In this document: piece after piece, positions 11,072-23,100 of the stretch
Layout of the letters: every line of letters begins with the position of its first letter
Numbering within the stretch: the first letter of the stretch is position 1
DNA from: Selaginella moellendorffii
Taxonomy: Eukaryota; Streptophyta; Lycopodiopsida; Selaginellales; Selaginellaceae
DNA length: 64,000 bases
Assembly (NCBI RefSeq): GCF_000143415.4
Contig: NW_003314298.1
Location: 375,561 to 439,560, forward strand
Direction: 5' to 3'
Position numbers and translations under genes: made by a program
Notes under the pieces: generated by a model
What the model was told of the DNA's origin: nothing
What the model saw: only the letters and a program-made list of their open reading frames with translations
Database searches by the model: none

Positions 11072-12142
11072 TCATGGTGCCACCAGTACCAGCCCTGCAC
11101 CATATCTTGCATTCTCGAGAGCTACGACCTGCAAAACCAATGAAAAGGAGAAAGAAGTTGGCGTCCATTCGCGAAGAAAGAAAACAAGTAGGAGAAACTT
11201 ATTTGAAGGGAGGGGCAGGCATCCTAGCGGGTAACACCATCCCCCATCACTACTCTCAGCAATCCCTCGTAAAAGCATCTTCCACTTCGGGAATAGGCAA
11301 CTCAAACCACTCACATACATAAGATCAAGAATTGTGGGAAAAGAACACCTTACCTCTGGGGAGACAAACAAGTTCCCCACAAGATAGTCACTGTCCGGGC
11401 TTTTTAAAGCGTGCCTTATTATTTTCTTCAATTGCGCACGGTCAATTTTTTCCCCATCAATTGGAACTCTGGAAAAGAGAATTCACTCGGTGAAATTAAA
11501 ATACACAAAAAGAAAACTTACCTGCAAACGAGTCCTTGTCCGACTTCACCCTCACTTCAAGTTTTCCATATGCAAGACATAAACTGGAGTTTTGTGCCCC
11601 CGCGAACCGGTTCTTTGGCATCTCCTGTGACGTGTAACAGGCTCCTTGGAAGATTCCATTGTTCGCAACATCGTCATGGAACCAATTTCTTTTTACTCGG
11701 AGAACGAGCTTCTGCGGATCAAACTCTTGAAAGCTTCTCAATGGTTCTTTTGTTCTCGGCCAAGATCGCTGAAACCGCACCTTCTGTCCATCACCAAGGT
11801 CCGGGGCGTTCTCTGCATTTCTTCATGACATTTTTATAAACTTACATATATTTCTTGAGAACCCTGTAAGCCTGGATCATCCTGTTGAATCAGATTTTCA
11901 CCTCCCATGTGCTCCGCCACGTTGAGGCTTGCGTGTTCAGTGGTGGTGGAAATAGCAGGGAGAGAGATCTTCTCCCGTTTTGTTCCAGATTCTCGCTCAA
12001 AATCGTCCTGGAGATCTAGCACTTGTGCGGTCTTCGTTGCTGTTGGTTGAATGAAGTCGCGAAGGCCAAAAAACAGTGAGGTATGAACCGAATGACCTTT
12101 ACATTCCTCCCTAAAAAGGCTGTATAGCAAAAAATGTGGCAC
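11072..12142 (-). CDS. Unknown multi-exon gene, possibly decayed
   Basis: Not recognised. At least three minus-strand coding-like blocks are separated by plausible introns: about 12142-11860 (VLDLQDDFERESGTKREK, SLNVAEHMGGENLIQQDD), about 11800-11520 (SFQEFDPQKLVLRVKRNWFH, NGIFQGACYTSQEMPKNRF, KLEVRVKSDKDSFAG) and about 11470-11345 (VPIDGEKIDRAQLKKIIRHA, DYLVGNLFVSPE). The middle block is nearly identical in the duplicate at 16318-16520, which argues it was once coding. I could not fix a start or an end. The duplicated copy is shorter and broken. Confidence 0.35.
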
Positions 12143-13227
12143 ATAGATATAGAATTGCTTAAGAAACCATTCGTGTTTTACAACTGAGCATCAAAAGCTC
12201 ACGATCCATCAAACCTGTTGATGGTTTCTTGCTCCCCTTGTTCTCTGCATTTGAACTACTATTAAACTAGCCTTGATCTAAGATAGTTGGTAGAAAACTG
12301 TGATGCCTCTAGGCTCCAAGCTCCATATCACAAATTTAGAAGTTTTTTGCTTTAAAACAACATACTTTTTGGTCTAGGGATCATCGTCATCTCTTGGCTA
12401 TTCTTTAATAGTGTTTATTTCTTCGTTTTTTTTCCATAGTCACATTTTTCTTTAAGTCTTTTTTGTCTAGTCTATTCTTTTTGAAAATTTGTTATTATTT
12501 TTGTATGCTATGAGCTTTACTCAAAAAGAAAAAGGTTTTTGAAATCTACATTCAAGCTAATGCAACAACTTAGGGTGTTGATGAAAATCCTATCCCTCAA
12601 GGATCAACTTTGTGTTTTTCATGCCCTGAAGTACTATATAGTACATAAAGACAAATTGGCCAACCCAATTTAATGAAGTCACAAAGCTTGAGAATTGCTG
12701 CATATGCTTCCTGGCAAAGGTGTTCAAAAGCTTATCAATCAGGTCTTGGATCATAGAAGTCGTTTGATCAAAATGGGAGCAAAGGATATGCCTATATCCA
12801 CATTTGTTAACATAGCCTCACCCTTGAATACAAATACATGCAGCAGAACATGTCGAGAATAGTCATAGTCAGCAAGGATCAGATAAGAAAGCAATTCAAG
12901 CTGCCGAGGAGATCAATATCACAATCAGATCTGGAGAAAAAGGGACAAGTTATTCTGCAAGAGCTAGTGCTTTTGCTATTGGTCTAAATCTAGATGCCAT
13001 ATGAAATTCAAGAGGCAACTTGGTCCAAATCTAGATTCCAAGGGAATGTATATGAAATTCAAGAGGCAACACACTAATGCTGGCAATAAGGCTTTTACTT
13101 TTAAACCACAAGAGACCAAGTGCAAAGCTTTCACTTTGAATAATGCAAGGAAAACTTTGGTCCAAAGTGCTGTGCTGGGGCATGCTTTGCCACTAATTTA
13201 GCCAGCATGCGATTATGTTACAATGTG
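12143..13227. other. AT-rich spacer between the two duplication units
   Basis: No gene is supported. Two direct copies of ATATGAAATTCAAGAGGCAAC lie at about 13000 and 13050, and the surrounding 12880-13200 looks like degenerate transposon coding sequence with a Lys/Phe/Gln bias. The rest is AT-rich without recognisable structure. Confidence 0.4.
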
Positions 13228-13297
13228 GGATTTTGGCCGTTGGGATTAGGGTCGACGTGGCGCAATATTTGACATTGGAGCTTTCCTGTCAAAGTTT

Positions 13298-14751
13298 CTA
13301 GGATCTGGTGGATTCTCCCAGCAGCAAACTCTCAAAACTTGTAGGATCTGGCACATTCGTACGCTGCCACCTCCAAACTTCTCGGTTGTCACGGGGAGAT
13401 ATCATCGAAACGCATTGGACGCCACACGAGTAGACGAGATTGCTGGCCGTTTTTGCAATGGCCTTGATATCATCCTCCGCCACCACCAGGAACACGTGTT
13501 TTATCGTCCAGGTCGAAGGCTGTACTGAGAGACGCCGCTCTTCGTCATACCACACCTGCAAGGTGCTGGTGGTTAACCTTCTTAGCACCAATCCAATGCA
13601 CCAGTGCTGGAAAACTCACCCTCGAAAGGACACCAGTCGTGAGCTCCAGCTCCTCCACAGAGCCTCCGGGGAACATTGTCGAGAAGAGGCTGTAGAACTC
13701 GAGCTTCCCGGACTTCGAGAAAGTCTGACCAAAGTCATCACCCAAACAAATCCTCTTGACTCCGCTGGGAATTTCGCGAAGTCGATACCACTCCCAGTGA
13801 AGTCCGCGTAGAGCCAGCTCCACTTGCGTAGAGCAATTGTTTCCTAGCTGAAGCATGATATTCGGCCACAGCACCACCCGCTTGAGACAAGCTGCCGAGT
13901 CTACCACCACCTTTCGCGTGTCCATGGCCTCAAGTTTTGCTATCCCCGGCGCCACCACCACCACCTTGCTCGTCAGATCTGCTCGGACATGAAGAACAAA
14001 GTTTCGCAAGCTCGCAGGAACCTCGAGGATGAAGGCGCTGTGGCGGCCTTCCACGACAAGCTTGATGATTTCGAGCTTTGGGCAGAGCTCCAGAAACTTT
14101 TCCAACCCTTTGTGCTGCATCCGCGGTGCCGCCGTGTAGCTCACGCCCATCGCCAGCGTGTGGAGCTTGCTTAAGACAACGCCGCGAGCCTCGGAAGTAA
14201 ACTCGTCACTTTCCGGTGCCAAGCACCTGATCTTGAGTGATTCGAGGTTGATGCAGCTGGAGATGCGCTCCAAGACTTGGAAGTTCACGGGACCGGCGCC
14301 GATGTCCAACTCTCGCAGCGAGCTTGCCATGTTGATCCAGGCGGAGTCTGTTAGCTTGGAAGCTTGCAATGCCTTGTGGACGCTGTGGAGCTTGAGAGTG
14401 TGGACCTCTTGGAGACGAGATATCAGCGCGGAGATGGATGCTTGGATGCAGTCGCAGTGCAAGAGCTCTCGCTTGTGCTTGCTGCAGAGCTTTGCTTCTA
14501 GCCCAGGAAGCGGCCAGAAGATGTTAAGTCGCTGAAAGCAGCGCCTCGAAGTGTTGCTCCTCCACGACTTACAAACTCCAGACAATGCCAGGAACGGCAC
14601 CAAGCTCCGCTTGAAGCTCCCGTTGCAGCTCAGCTCGAAGATCTTGTAGAAAATGTCGAGCGGCAGATCTGACCAGCCGTTTCCCCTCCTCACACACGGG
14701 GACTCCTGAAGTAACGGTGGGCTTCATTTGAAGAAAAAAAGAGCTTACCAT
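13298..14751 (-). CDS. F-box/LRR-like protein, possibly frameshifted
   Basis: F-box proteins bind SKP1 and recruit targets to SCF ubiquitin ligases. The N-terminal F-box reads WSDLPLDIFYKIFEL, then VPFLALSGVCKSWRS; leucine-rich segments follow (SLRELDIGAGPVNFQVLERI, CINLESLKIRCLA, CPKLEIIKLVVEG). The start ATG (14751-14749) is the last three bases of a leader exon and is spliced straight to GAG at 14705, giving MESPCVRRGNGW. The frame runs to 13578, then a 22-nt segment (13556-13577) starting GT and ending AG interrupts it. Skipping it restores a frame to the stop at 13298 (462 aa), ending as the unit 1 copy does. Reading through gives a stop at 13545 (387 aa). Whether the 22 nt is removed or is a frameshift is open. 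Confidence 0.65.
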
Positions 14752-15789
14752 TCAGACAAATGGGCCTAGAGTGGAACAATCCTTGAGTGTTTGGTAGAGG
14801 CTGGGCGCCTGTAGCCAGGACGCCGACACGCGTGAGACGCCGCACAAAAGACTTCCGACCGGGTGGAACGATTGTACACGAAGTGCCGGATGTTCGTATT
14901 ACCCCATCCAGCACCCTACTCTCTTTCAACCCTAAAGAACACATTCGAGCGTGTTTGCAAGGAAGAGCATCCTCTCAGAAACTGCAGATTTGTAGACTGC
15001 AAAGTCAATCCACTCCCCGAGCAGAAGGCAAGCTCTTTGATTAGTTTCTATAACAAGGGACATGGACTTTTAGTGTGATTTTTAGGTGGCAGTGTGCTGT
15101 GGAGATGGCATTGGAGGATCCGGTTCTTCTCTCAAACTCGATAGACTCGATCTGGGATACACTCCCTTTGTGTTTTCCCGATAGAAGAAAGTATGCAAGT
15201 TAGGGATTACAAACAAAGCAATCAGTTTTGTTTCACTCACACAAGAGATTTGTGGTTTGTTGATACATCATGTTTTTATACATTCTAAGAGCTGGCCACC
15301 GGCAGACTACAAATGATTGAGCATTACAGCCACCTAGTATCTTGCTTGCAAGCAGAAAATGGAGAAATGTGGAAGTAATAGTAGGCTTGCGTTATAAGAT
15401 CTGACAAGAGGGATGCTACAGTGTCCTTGGTGATGGCCACGCGCTGTAGGAGCATTGATGCCCAAGTCGCAATCCCGTTGCAAAAGTTTCCATCATCTCC
15501 AGCGGAGAGTTGCATTTGACAGACCTAGTGGAGATTTTAATTGAGCTCCCAGGAGCATGGACAGGAAGTCTAATGCTGTCACAGCCCCTTCACTCCTCGG
15601 CCAACCGTGCCCACCCCAGTTTTTTCTTAAAGCATGTCTACCTCAAGAGCTGAGATTTCTCTCCACCCCATATCACTCTGCAAAAATCGCCCTGGCATCA
15701 ATCCACCAGCAGCGAGAGAACATTGCGCAAACTAATGCCTGCAATGGAACCTCGGAGCAGGCCACGAAAACGCTGCTGAAGCTGAAGAA

Positions 15790-16040
15790 ATTGGGCTGCA
15801 TGCCTTCCAAATCCATGGCCTGGAAGAGTTGCAATGCCTCTCAAAAATGCCCATTCTGGGCATATGCCGAGATCATGATGCTCCAGCTGAAAACATTCTT
15901 GCGCAACGCTTCAGCATTTCCCATACATCTCCACCATCAAATTCTCCGGTAGTGCCACGCCGCCAGCAAAGCCCTTGCAAGATTTGCGCATGAACCACCC
16001 TCCTGCTCAAAAGTCCACCTGGACAATTTACCAAGTGGAC
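15790..16040 (-). pseudogene. PPR gene fragment (unit 2 copy)
   Basis: Matches the unit 1 PPR remnant base by base over several blocks (AAATGCCCATTCTGGGCATATGCCGAGAT region, GCAAAGCCCTTGCAAGATTTG). About 30 bases in the middle (the FDALGRKN part) and part of the flanks are missing. No open frame of useful length remains, so it is a remnant. Confidence 0.7.
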
Positions 16041-16317
16041 ATATAATGAGCCACCTATCAGGGAGAAAGTACCATCGAAAGAAAAAAAATTCTGGAGTTT
16101 TGTCCATCACAAGTTCTCAGTAGTTTCATAATCCTGCCAGCATTGTTGATGAGAATCTAGGAAAACAAAATACCTCGACGAAATCTAGAAACAGCAATCA
16201 GATTCCTTTGGTAGATTAGCGGCTGCGTCTATAGCTCCAGCCTCCAACCATGCTTCCGCCACTTCTCTTCACTCGTTCTCAGTTCGACTTCACCATTTTT
16301 TGTTGCGATGAGTCCTC

Positions 16318-16990
16318 TCACTTCATGTTTTCCGTATGCCCACATACCCAAGACATAAATTGGAGTTTTGTGGCCCCCGCGAACAGGTTCTTTGGCATCT
16401 CCTGTGACGTGTAACAGGCTCCTTGGAAGATTCCATTGTTCGCAGCATCGTCATGGAACCATTTTCTTTTTACTCGGAGAACGAGCTTCTGCGGATCAAA
16501 CTCTTGAAAGCTTGTCAATCATTCTTTTGTTCTGATCCTCCACATAGAATCCAAGATCGGGCCAAGATCGCTGAAACCGCAACCCGTCTGTCCATTACCA
16601 AGGTCCGGGGCGTTCTCTGCATGTCAGAGTAAAACTTATATACCTGCATTCTCATGTTTCTGAGAGTCTTGAGAACCCGTAAGCCTTCAATAAAATTTTA
16701 GTATTTGTTGTTAATTTGAGTTGTAATTTTTAATTATTTGTTATTCTAGTAATAAATCTAATCTAGTTACATACATCCTCTTGAATCAGATTTTCACCTC
16801 CCATGTGCTCCGAAATGTTGAGGCCTGCGTGTTCAGTGGTGGAAATAGCAATATTCCCCCGTTTGGTTCCATATTCTCGCTCAAAATCATCCTGGAGATC
16901 TAGAACTTCTGCGATCTTCGTTGCTGTTGGTTGAAGGAAGTCTCAAAAAAACAATGAAGTATGAATCAGATGACCTTTACATTCCAGTTT
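16318..16990 (-). pseudogene. Broken copy of the unknown gene in unit 2
   Basis: Keeps the block FQEFDPQKLVLRVKRKWFH and NGIFQGACYTSQEMPKNLF of the unit 1 gene. The sequence after it diverges (KLQFMSWVCGHTENM), the downstream exon is gone, and an AT-rich insertion splits the upstream part at 16689-16778. Confidence 0.55.
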
Positions 16991-19285
16991 TTCTAGAACA
17001 GGTGCAGTTTTATTTATGAATTTTGACAAGGGTGTTTTTTTTAGGTTTTTTATATGATCTTTCATAAAGGTATTCTTATGGTTTTTTTGTTGATCATTGT
17101 CTTTTTATTTCAGATTTTTTTTTTTGCCTAATTGGCAACCAATTCAATGGGTTCATCGTGTTTTTTTTTACACCTTTAAACTCTCTCTTTTTTTTTTTTT
17201 TGTTTATAGTCACAATGAAATTTCTCAAACCTGCATACATCTCCTTCACTGTGAGAACACCCATGGCTATCATCGCCAATTTCTATTGCTTGAGGAGCTC
17301 TCACTTCTCTGCATTAGTGGCCGTTGTAGTGAAGTTTTGCAGATTGGTTATCTCCTTAAGTCGTTTGTTTGTATGGCAGAGGTGGCAAATAATCTAATGC
17401 GTCATAAATGTCTTGAAGTGGAAGAGTCAAACAGGGAATAAAATAAAGAGAACCAAAAGAACATATTGAAGAAGCTAAGACCACCTTCTTATGCTTGTAG
17501 GCCTTAAACGCCTCAGACTTAGCCATGGAGAACTCCCCCATGGTTGTGGCTATGCAAGACTCAGACTTGGCTGTGGAAAACTCTGCCTTCTGCTTGAAGG
17601 CCATGGCTGTGAAAACCTGGATTTGCCCATGGAGGACTCTGCTTTATGCTTGAAGACTCTGGCCGTCTAGAACTCAAACTCGCCCATGGAGAACTCTACC
17701 TTGACCGTGATGGCTGTGGAGGCTATGCAAGACTTGGACTTGGCTGTGGACAACTCCACATTGGCTACTGAGACTTTTCTTGAGACCATATATTAAAGAT
17801 CTAAAATTATGAACCTAGCCTGTGCAGGACTCAGACTTGGACTTGGGCCATGCATAATTCTGCCTTCTGTTAAATGGCCCATGGCTGTTGAAGACTCTGC
17901 TTGAGACCATATATATTTTAAAAATCTAAAGTTATTACCTAGTCTAGAGATAGTCAATGAGCTATGCTAAATCTGGCAAAAAAGCTTTTAATACCAAAAA
18001 AGTATTGAGTGACTACCTAGTACTTATGATTTAAGTTATTTACAGATAGTTAGAAAGCTATATAGTTCATAATCTTTCCCATGAACTTTAAAATCAACAT
18101 TGCAGCTCAAGGTTTCAAAGTTTCAAAGGTTCTCCTTTGGATTTACCACAACAAAGAGTTTCAACAGTTTTCCAACCTAGATGAGTTCTAAGTCCTTGTT
18201 TTATTTCTATCGTTTCTCTAATTGAACCGATAAGTGTTTATCTATTGAAAATGATGTAACAACATCATTATAAGAAGCAATATATTTGCAAATTTGGATC
18301 CCATCCAACATCAAGATCCTTATCATGGTTAAGAAAAATTTATAGTGTTGTCTACATTAACAAATAATTAGCAACTCCCAAAATGCATCAAGATCTATAT
18401 AAACAAACTGGCACACCATATTTCCATGAGTTTAGCAAACTAAAATACTTGAAACAGAGCTCTTTGTTTGGAAAATTAATCAAACGTATTTTATGATAGA
18501 GAGGTAGTCAAAGTGTAGCAAACCTCATTGCAATACAAGCACCTTGTGAAATTCTTGGCACAATTAGTATGACAATAACAATAAATCCACCATTTTAACT
18601 CTCTGGCAATTGGATAAAGCATATAATGTAGTTGGAATTTCAATTGTATAAAGCATAATTTTGTCGTTCCCTCCAAAAACCAAAGTAAGCATTACTTGCT
18701 GATTATGGTTTGAAACATTGGCATCAAATCATATTTGTTGTAACTTCAGCAACGTGTATTACATTTTTTGTTGTTCAATAATAACTCTACATTTCAAACT
18801 CAATGGCATCATTTCAGAACTCAACTTCCTCATAAGCTCCAAAAATTGTTGTTCTAGACCCAAATCTTCATTCTCTAAAACCTCACTAAACTCATGCTCT
18901 TATGGCTCTCCTACCCTTTGAATTTAAGTCTTCCTAGATGAGCTACGAAGGGAAATCAACTGGAACATCTACATTTTCGCATCATGGACCCTTGTGCTAC
19001 TAGAAAACTGCTTTACACAAGCATCCAAGAAACACCACATTGAACTCTCTAAATGCTCTTGCTGCTCACTCACTGGCCAAATGGACAAAAAGAAAAAAAA
19101 ACTTTCACTTGCAACAGCACTAAGAACCAAAATGTGGGAAGGCTGGGCACATCAAGTTTGAGGCTGATAATGGAGCAAGTGATCTTATCATCCAACCAAG
19201 AGTCAGGGCCAGGCTGGGAAAAATCCTTACTAAAACGCCAGTTCAGAATTTCATTAAAATTCTTCTATCTTGGGCAGTGTTCTTC
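16991..19285. other. AT-rich gene-free stretch
   Basis: Apart from the tandem repeat at 17480-17941, this holds long T runs (17108-17205) and AT-rich DNA without supported coding regions. It is probably decayed transposon DNA. Confidence 0.4.
17480..17941. repeat. Degenerate tandem repeat with coding character
   Basis: Units of about 55-120 bases recur: (CAAGACTCAGACTTGGCTGTGGAAAACTCTG..) with 'GCCTTCTGCTTGAAGG' and 'CCATGGCTGTG'. The sentence-like pair GAGACCATATATTAAAGATCTAAAATTATGAACCTAG-type segments recurs at about 17783 and 17903. On the minus strand part reads AFKQKAEFSTAKSESCIATT, GEFSMAKSEAFKAYKHKK. This resembles the charged helical tail of a transposon protein, but no family was recognised. 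Confidence 0.5.
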
Positions 19286-19289
19286 CAAC

Positions 19290-19440
19290 GGTGACTCAGT
19301 CCAACACAAAGTGTGTAGAGCTTGCTCAAGACAATGCCTGAAGCTTGGTAGTCACATCAAAACTTAACTCTATCCTTGGGAGCTCGAGCTTAGGAATGAT
19401 TTTGCCAAGCCTTAAATGCAGCTCGAGATTGCCAGTGGCA
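19290..19440 (-). pseudogene. Short F-box/LRR gene relic
   Basis: The plus-strand segment GTAGAGCTTGCTCAAGACAATGCC (shown here only by its location near 19314) closely matches GTGGAGCTTGCTTAAGACAACGCC of the unit 2 F-box gene near 14159, in the same orientation. The following 80 bases match weakly. It is a third, very decayed copy of the same family. Confidence 0.45.
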
Positions 19441-19685
19441 AACTTGGCCTTAGTCGACAAATTCAAACCAGCCTCAGTAAAACGAAGACTTCACAAAGTT
19501 CTTCCCTCTTCTGATTGAGTACTATTCCTTGCGATTCCACTGCTAAGTCCAAGAAGTTTGCAATGGAAATATGCATGATAAGCGCAATATTTGAAAAGCC
19601 AGCAAAGCAGAGACCTAACATTTTCTTTTTATTTTGTCGAGTCCTATTCTTATGAAATATCTCTTCCAATTTCTCCAGAATTCTA

Positions 19686-20043
19686 ATGGCCTGGAAGGTA
19701 AACGCTACACAATTCTCCATCAATACTCCCCAAGTTTAATTTCTTCTTGCTGCCAAGGTTGTGCTCAAGATAGACACCTGTGACAAGTGCAAAGACGAAA
19801 TCATCGCTGAGATCTACCACAACGTCTCAGGTACACAGCCTCTCTCTTCTTTTGTGATGATTGATCCTTTACTATTCAGGTATCAAGAAATTGGAAGCGA
19901 TCGATCCCTTGTATGTCTTCACTGGAGAGTTCAAGGTAGACGATGTCCTCGCAGTCACTGAGAGGAAGAAGATGGAGATCACGGTGTTGGCAATCACGGA
20001 AGTTCCCAAGCACCCCAAAGACTGTTTATGCAATTCTCCCTAG
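19686..20043 (+). CDS. Small heavy-metal-associated (HMA) domain protein
   Basis: An 82-aa protein made of one HMA fold (beta-alpha-beta-beta-alpha-beta), as in plant HPP/HIPP metallochaperones that bind soft metal ions through CxxC. Exons 19686-19697, 19758-19830 and 19880-20043 join in frame: MAWK|VVLKIDTCDKCKDEII, then IYHNVSG|IKKLEAIDPLYV. The metal site is CDKC at residues 12-15. The repeating 'VSGIKKLEAI..V' and 'EFKVDDVLAV..' are the second strand and helix. The last four residues are CNSP: Cys is placed as in a CaaX prenylation box, but the box is atypical, so prenylation is doubtful. Its stop lies 60 bases before the M16 protease relic; the two are otherwise unrelated. Confidence 0.75.
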
Positions 20044-20103
20044 TTTATGATCAGTCAATGATGCTGGCGAATGTTCGTTGACTCTAGTCACTTATAGTTC
20101 CAG

Positions 20104-23100
20104 ATGGCTATAGACGGACCAGGCTTTCTTAGTTCCCGGCCGCTCCGGAAGAGGTCGTCAAATGAGAGATTTTCAAGGCCCGAAATCGATGATCGCCAGT
20201 ACAAGAGCTTGCTTCTCAGCAGCAAGCTCCATCCAAGGTAAATTCTAGCTTCTTTCTCGTTCGTCTTTGTGCTTTTCGATGTCGGCTGCTAATGGATGTG
20301 GAAGTTGGGCGACCAGATGATATTCCTGGACTGGCGCATTTGTTGGGTGGGTCTTTCCTTGTAATCGTTTTGCCAATGTTTGTTTTGAGCCTCTCTGTAG
20401 AACACATGCTCTTCTTTTCCAGCGAGAAATATCCCTTGGAATGAGATTTTGCAAAGTATCTCGTTGCGGTATGATTCTCTGGTTTCATCTCGTGTTTCGT
20501 TTCCTATTTTGTTCTTTCAGCATGGTGGACAGACAAATGCATGCACGAGCAATGAAAATACCAACGTTCACTTCGACGTAAATGTTGATCACTTTGCACA
20601 CAGTTTTTCATCCATCCTTGATGTCCAAAGGTGCAACGTTGAGGGAAATCAATGCAGTGGACTAAGGTGAGTCCTATCTGCAGTGTTGGCCTATAATCTC
20701 TTCATCTCTGCGACAATCCACAGACTCTAGAAGCCTTATTCGGGAACCTTGATTGAAGCCATGTATATGCCACTGTTTTTTAATTTTCTTTTGATGCTTT
20801 ATTTCGTTAAAGTGGGATTTATTCAGTAAAGTGGGACATTAATTAGCATGTGTCCACATGCCATTTCCTAGTACTTAATTAATATTTATTAATATTTCTA
20901 TCAGTTTTTTAATTTATTTTTTTATATTTCACAATATTATAACACAAAATCATATAAAAAATTTTTAATTTATAAATTATAAAGTTAAAACTTCAATTTT
21001 TTATTGTTGTTATAAAAATGGCATGTGGCCACACACCATAAGTGGGATAATGAAAAATCCCACTTTAACGAAATAAAGCATTTTGCAGCTCTTCCTACAT
21101 CTTAGCTCTCGTGACCATCCTTGGCACAAATTCGGAACTGGTAACATCGTTTTTGTTTTTACCTTTTTGTCGTAAGCCTGGACACGTTGTTGAACAAGGC
21201 GAGAGAGAAAGGCATTGATACTAGAGAGGGAGCCATCATTACTCGTAAACCTCATGTGCCTTGCTCTTTATGTGCAAAGTCGCAACATCACAATTCATTC
21301 TGTGAGCTTCAATGCCTTTCTACACAGAGAGCCTGGCCGAGCATGGTAAAAGAGATCTTCGGTCTCATTGAAAACAGGAGCTTGCAAAGCCCCATATCTT
21401 CCTGGAGAACCCTGCCGCTTAGAACATCTACAAGTAAGTTTGACGTTATGTTAAACAAATCCTACCGTTGTCCAAACGTCGATTATCGTAAAAGCAGTGC
21501 CTATCAAGACTCGTCATCACTGAAAGCTTCAGTGGCCAGTGATTCCAGAGTTTCGGGATTACAAAGGTCGGTAAGCCTTCAAGCATGAAAGGAACGTGGA
21601 AACTTGAATTACTCTTTTTTCCATCTTGAAATTGAGTTAACGGACATGGGAAATGGTAAGTTAAAGCTTTTTTGTTCTCCTTTGTGTAACTCAAGTGGAA
21701 AGTGTCATATCCATCGTTTTCAGCTACATTAAACTTGTGCTTGAGAAACGAGTTGTAATCATGTCATTCAAGGTAGTACGTTTGCAGCTTACAATTTCGT
21801 CTGAGATGAATTTTCACTACCAAGAGAAGTACCTGCCATTTAAGTACGTTCCGAATCTTTCTGCAAGAATGTAGGCTAGTAGTATATATATTTGAAATTT
21901 TTTTTCTCATCCTTTCTCTTTCTTCAGATGTTTCCTGCTGAGAATTGGGTGCAGCTTTTCGACGTGAATTCAATGCCGAGTTAATTAGACGCGAGCTCGA
22001 GCTGCTTACACCTGGGCGAGTCGGGTAACTGGTGCTTGGATGTTTTTATGTGAGCCGCCTTTTTCTCTTTTTTCTCAACAGAGTTTTCCATTCTTCAAAA
22101 GCGTTTGAAGACCTGACGACGGAGAGAGAACAATCCGAGACAACTTATTGAAGGTAGGAACATTGTCATTCTGTAACGAGTGCTTCACCCTCCACAATTT
22201 GCAGAAATGACAAGAAAGTGTAGATGAACGGCTGCACTTACCGCACCCGAATCCTTATATTCCATCAGATTTTGATGTTCCCACTATTCTATCAAGGATA
22301 AATATGTGTAGGATGCTCCACTTGAGCATGCAGAAATTTATTCTTCTAAACCAGTCTACGATGGCGAAGATATGGTTTAAACCTGACCATGCATTCAAGA
22401 CTCCCAAAGCTTACGTGGCGATGAACTTGAAATGTCCCAACGCAGTTTGCTCTTTGGAGGCAAACACTTTGTTGACTTTGTTTAAGCGCCTCCCCCTTGA
22501 TGAACTTAACGAATCAGGTAGCGTCTTTGGCAGCCAGATATGCTTTCTTGGCTGAGGGTTCTTCTCTTTTGGCAGCTTACTACGCGGAACTAGGCGGATT
22601 TTGGTATTCTGTGACTTTAGTGTCCACTGGATTTGAGGTGACTACACAGGTCAATCTTATATTCGGAATGAAGTTTTGCATTTCTCAGAGGTGGGTGTTG
22701 AAGGCTATAATGAGAAGCTGAGTGAACTTTTAGAAGGATAATCACGACAATGGTAAGGTTCCAAGCAAGGAGGATCGGTTTCACGTGATCAAGCTGTTCT
22801 TGTTGATACTGGCTATGTTTCCTACAACCAGGAAAAATGTTTCAGAGATCAACAGAACTGCTGCCTTGAGAGTTCGATGAGCCAAGCAAATGATTATTGT
22901 CAACTGTTGCTGTCGAATGATAGAAGGCTCGCAAATGAGTACATCGATGCGGTGTCTTCTCTTTACCCGGATGACATGCAAAACATGTTCCAAAGACACT
23001 CTCTCGTATCTCTAGCGAGTGTTATGTCAGGTTTGCACTTTATTTTCTTCTCTGGCTTATCTTTTCATTCGTCTCATTGCAAGGAACCTCACATCCAGTG

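Larger units (their letters stand above)
9303..12115. repeat. Segmental duplication, unit 1 (about 2.8 kb)
   Basis: Direct duplicate of 13228-16985. The left edge starts at the same GGCCGTTGGGATTAGGG in both, and the right edge follows a shared segment containing TTGCTGTTGGTTGAA. Matching blocks in the same order include the F-box C-terminal part, ACACGCGTGAGACGC, GAGCATTGATGCCCAAG, the PPR fragment, and the unknown gene with GGTTCTTTGGCATCTCC. Unit 1 lacks about 1 kb (the equivalent of 13777-14819), which removes most of the F-box coding region. Confidence 0.85.
13228..16985. repeat. Segmental duplication, unit 2 (about 3.8 kb)
   Basis: Direct duplicate of 9303-12115 and the more complete unit, since it keeps the F-box coding region. 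Compared with unit 1 it carries an AT-rich insertion of about 90 bases at 16689-16778. The interruption falls between GTAAGCCT and TTGAATCAGATTTTCACC, which are almost continuous in unit 1. It also has deletions in the PPR fragment and in the unknown gene. Confidence 0.85.
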
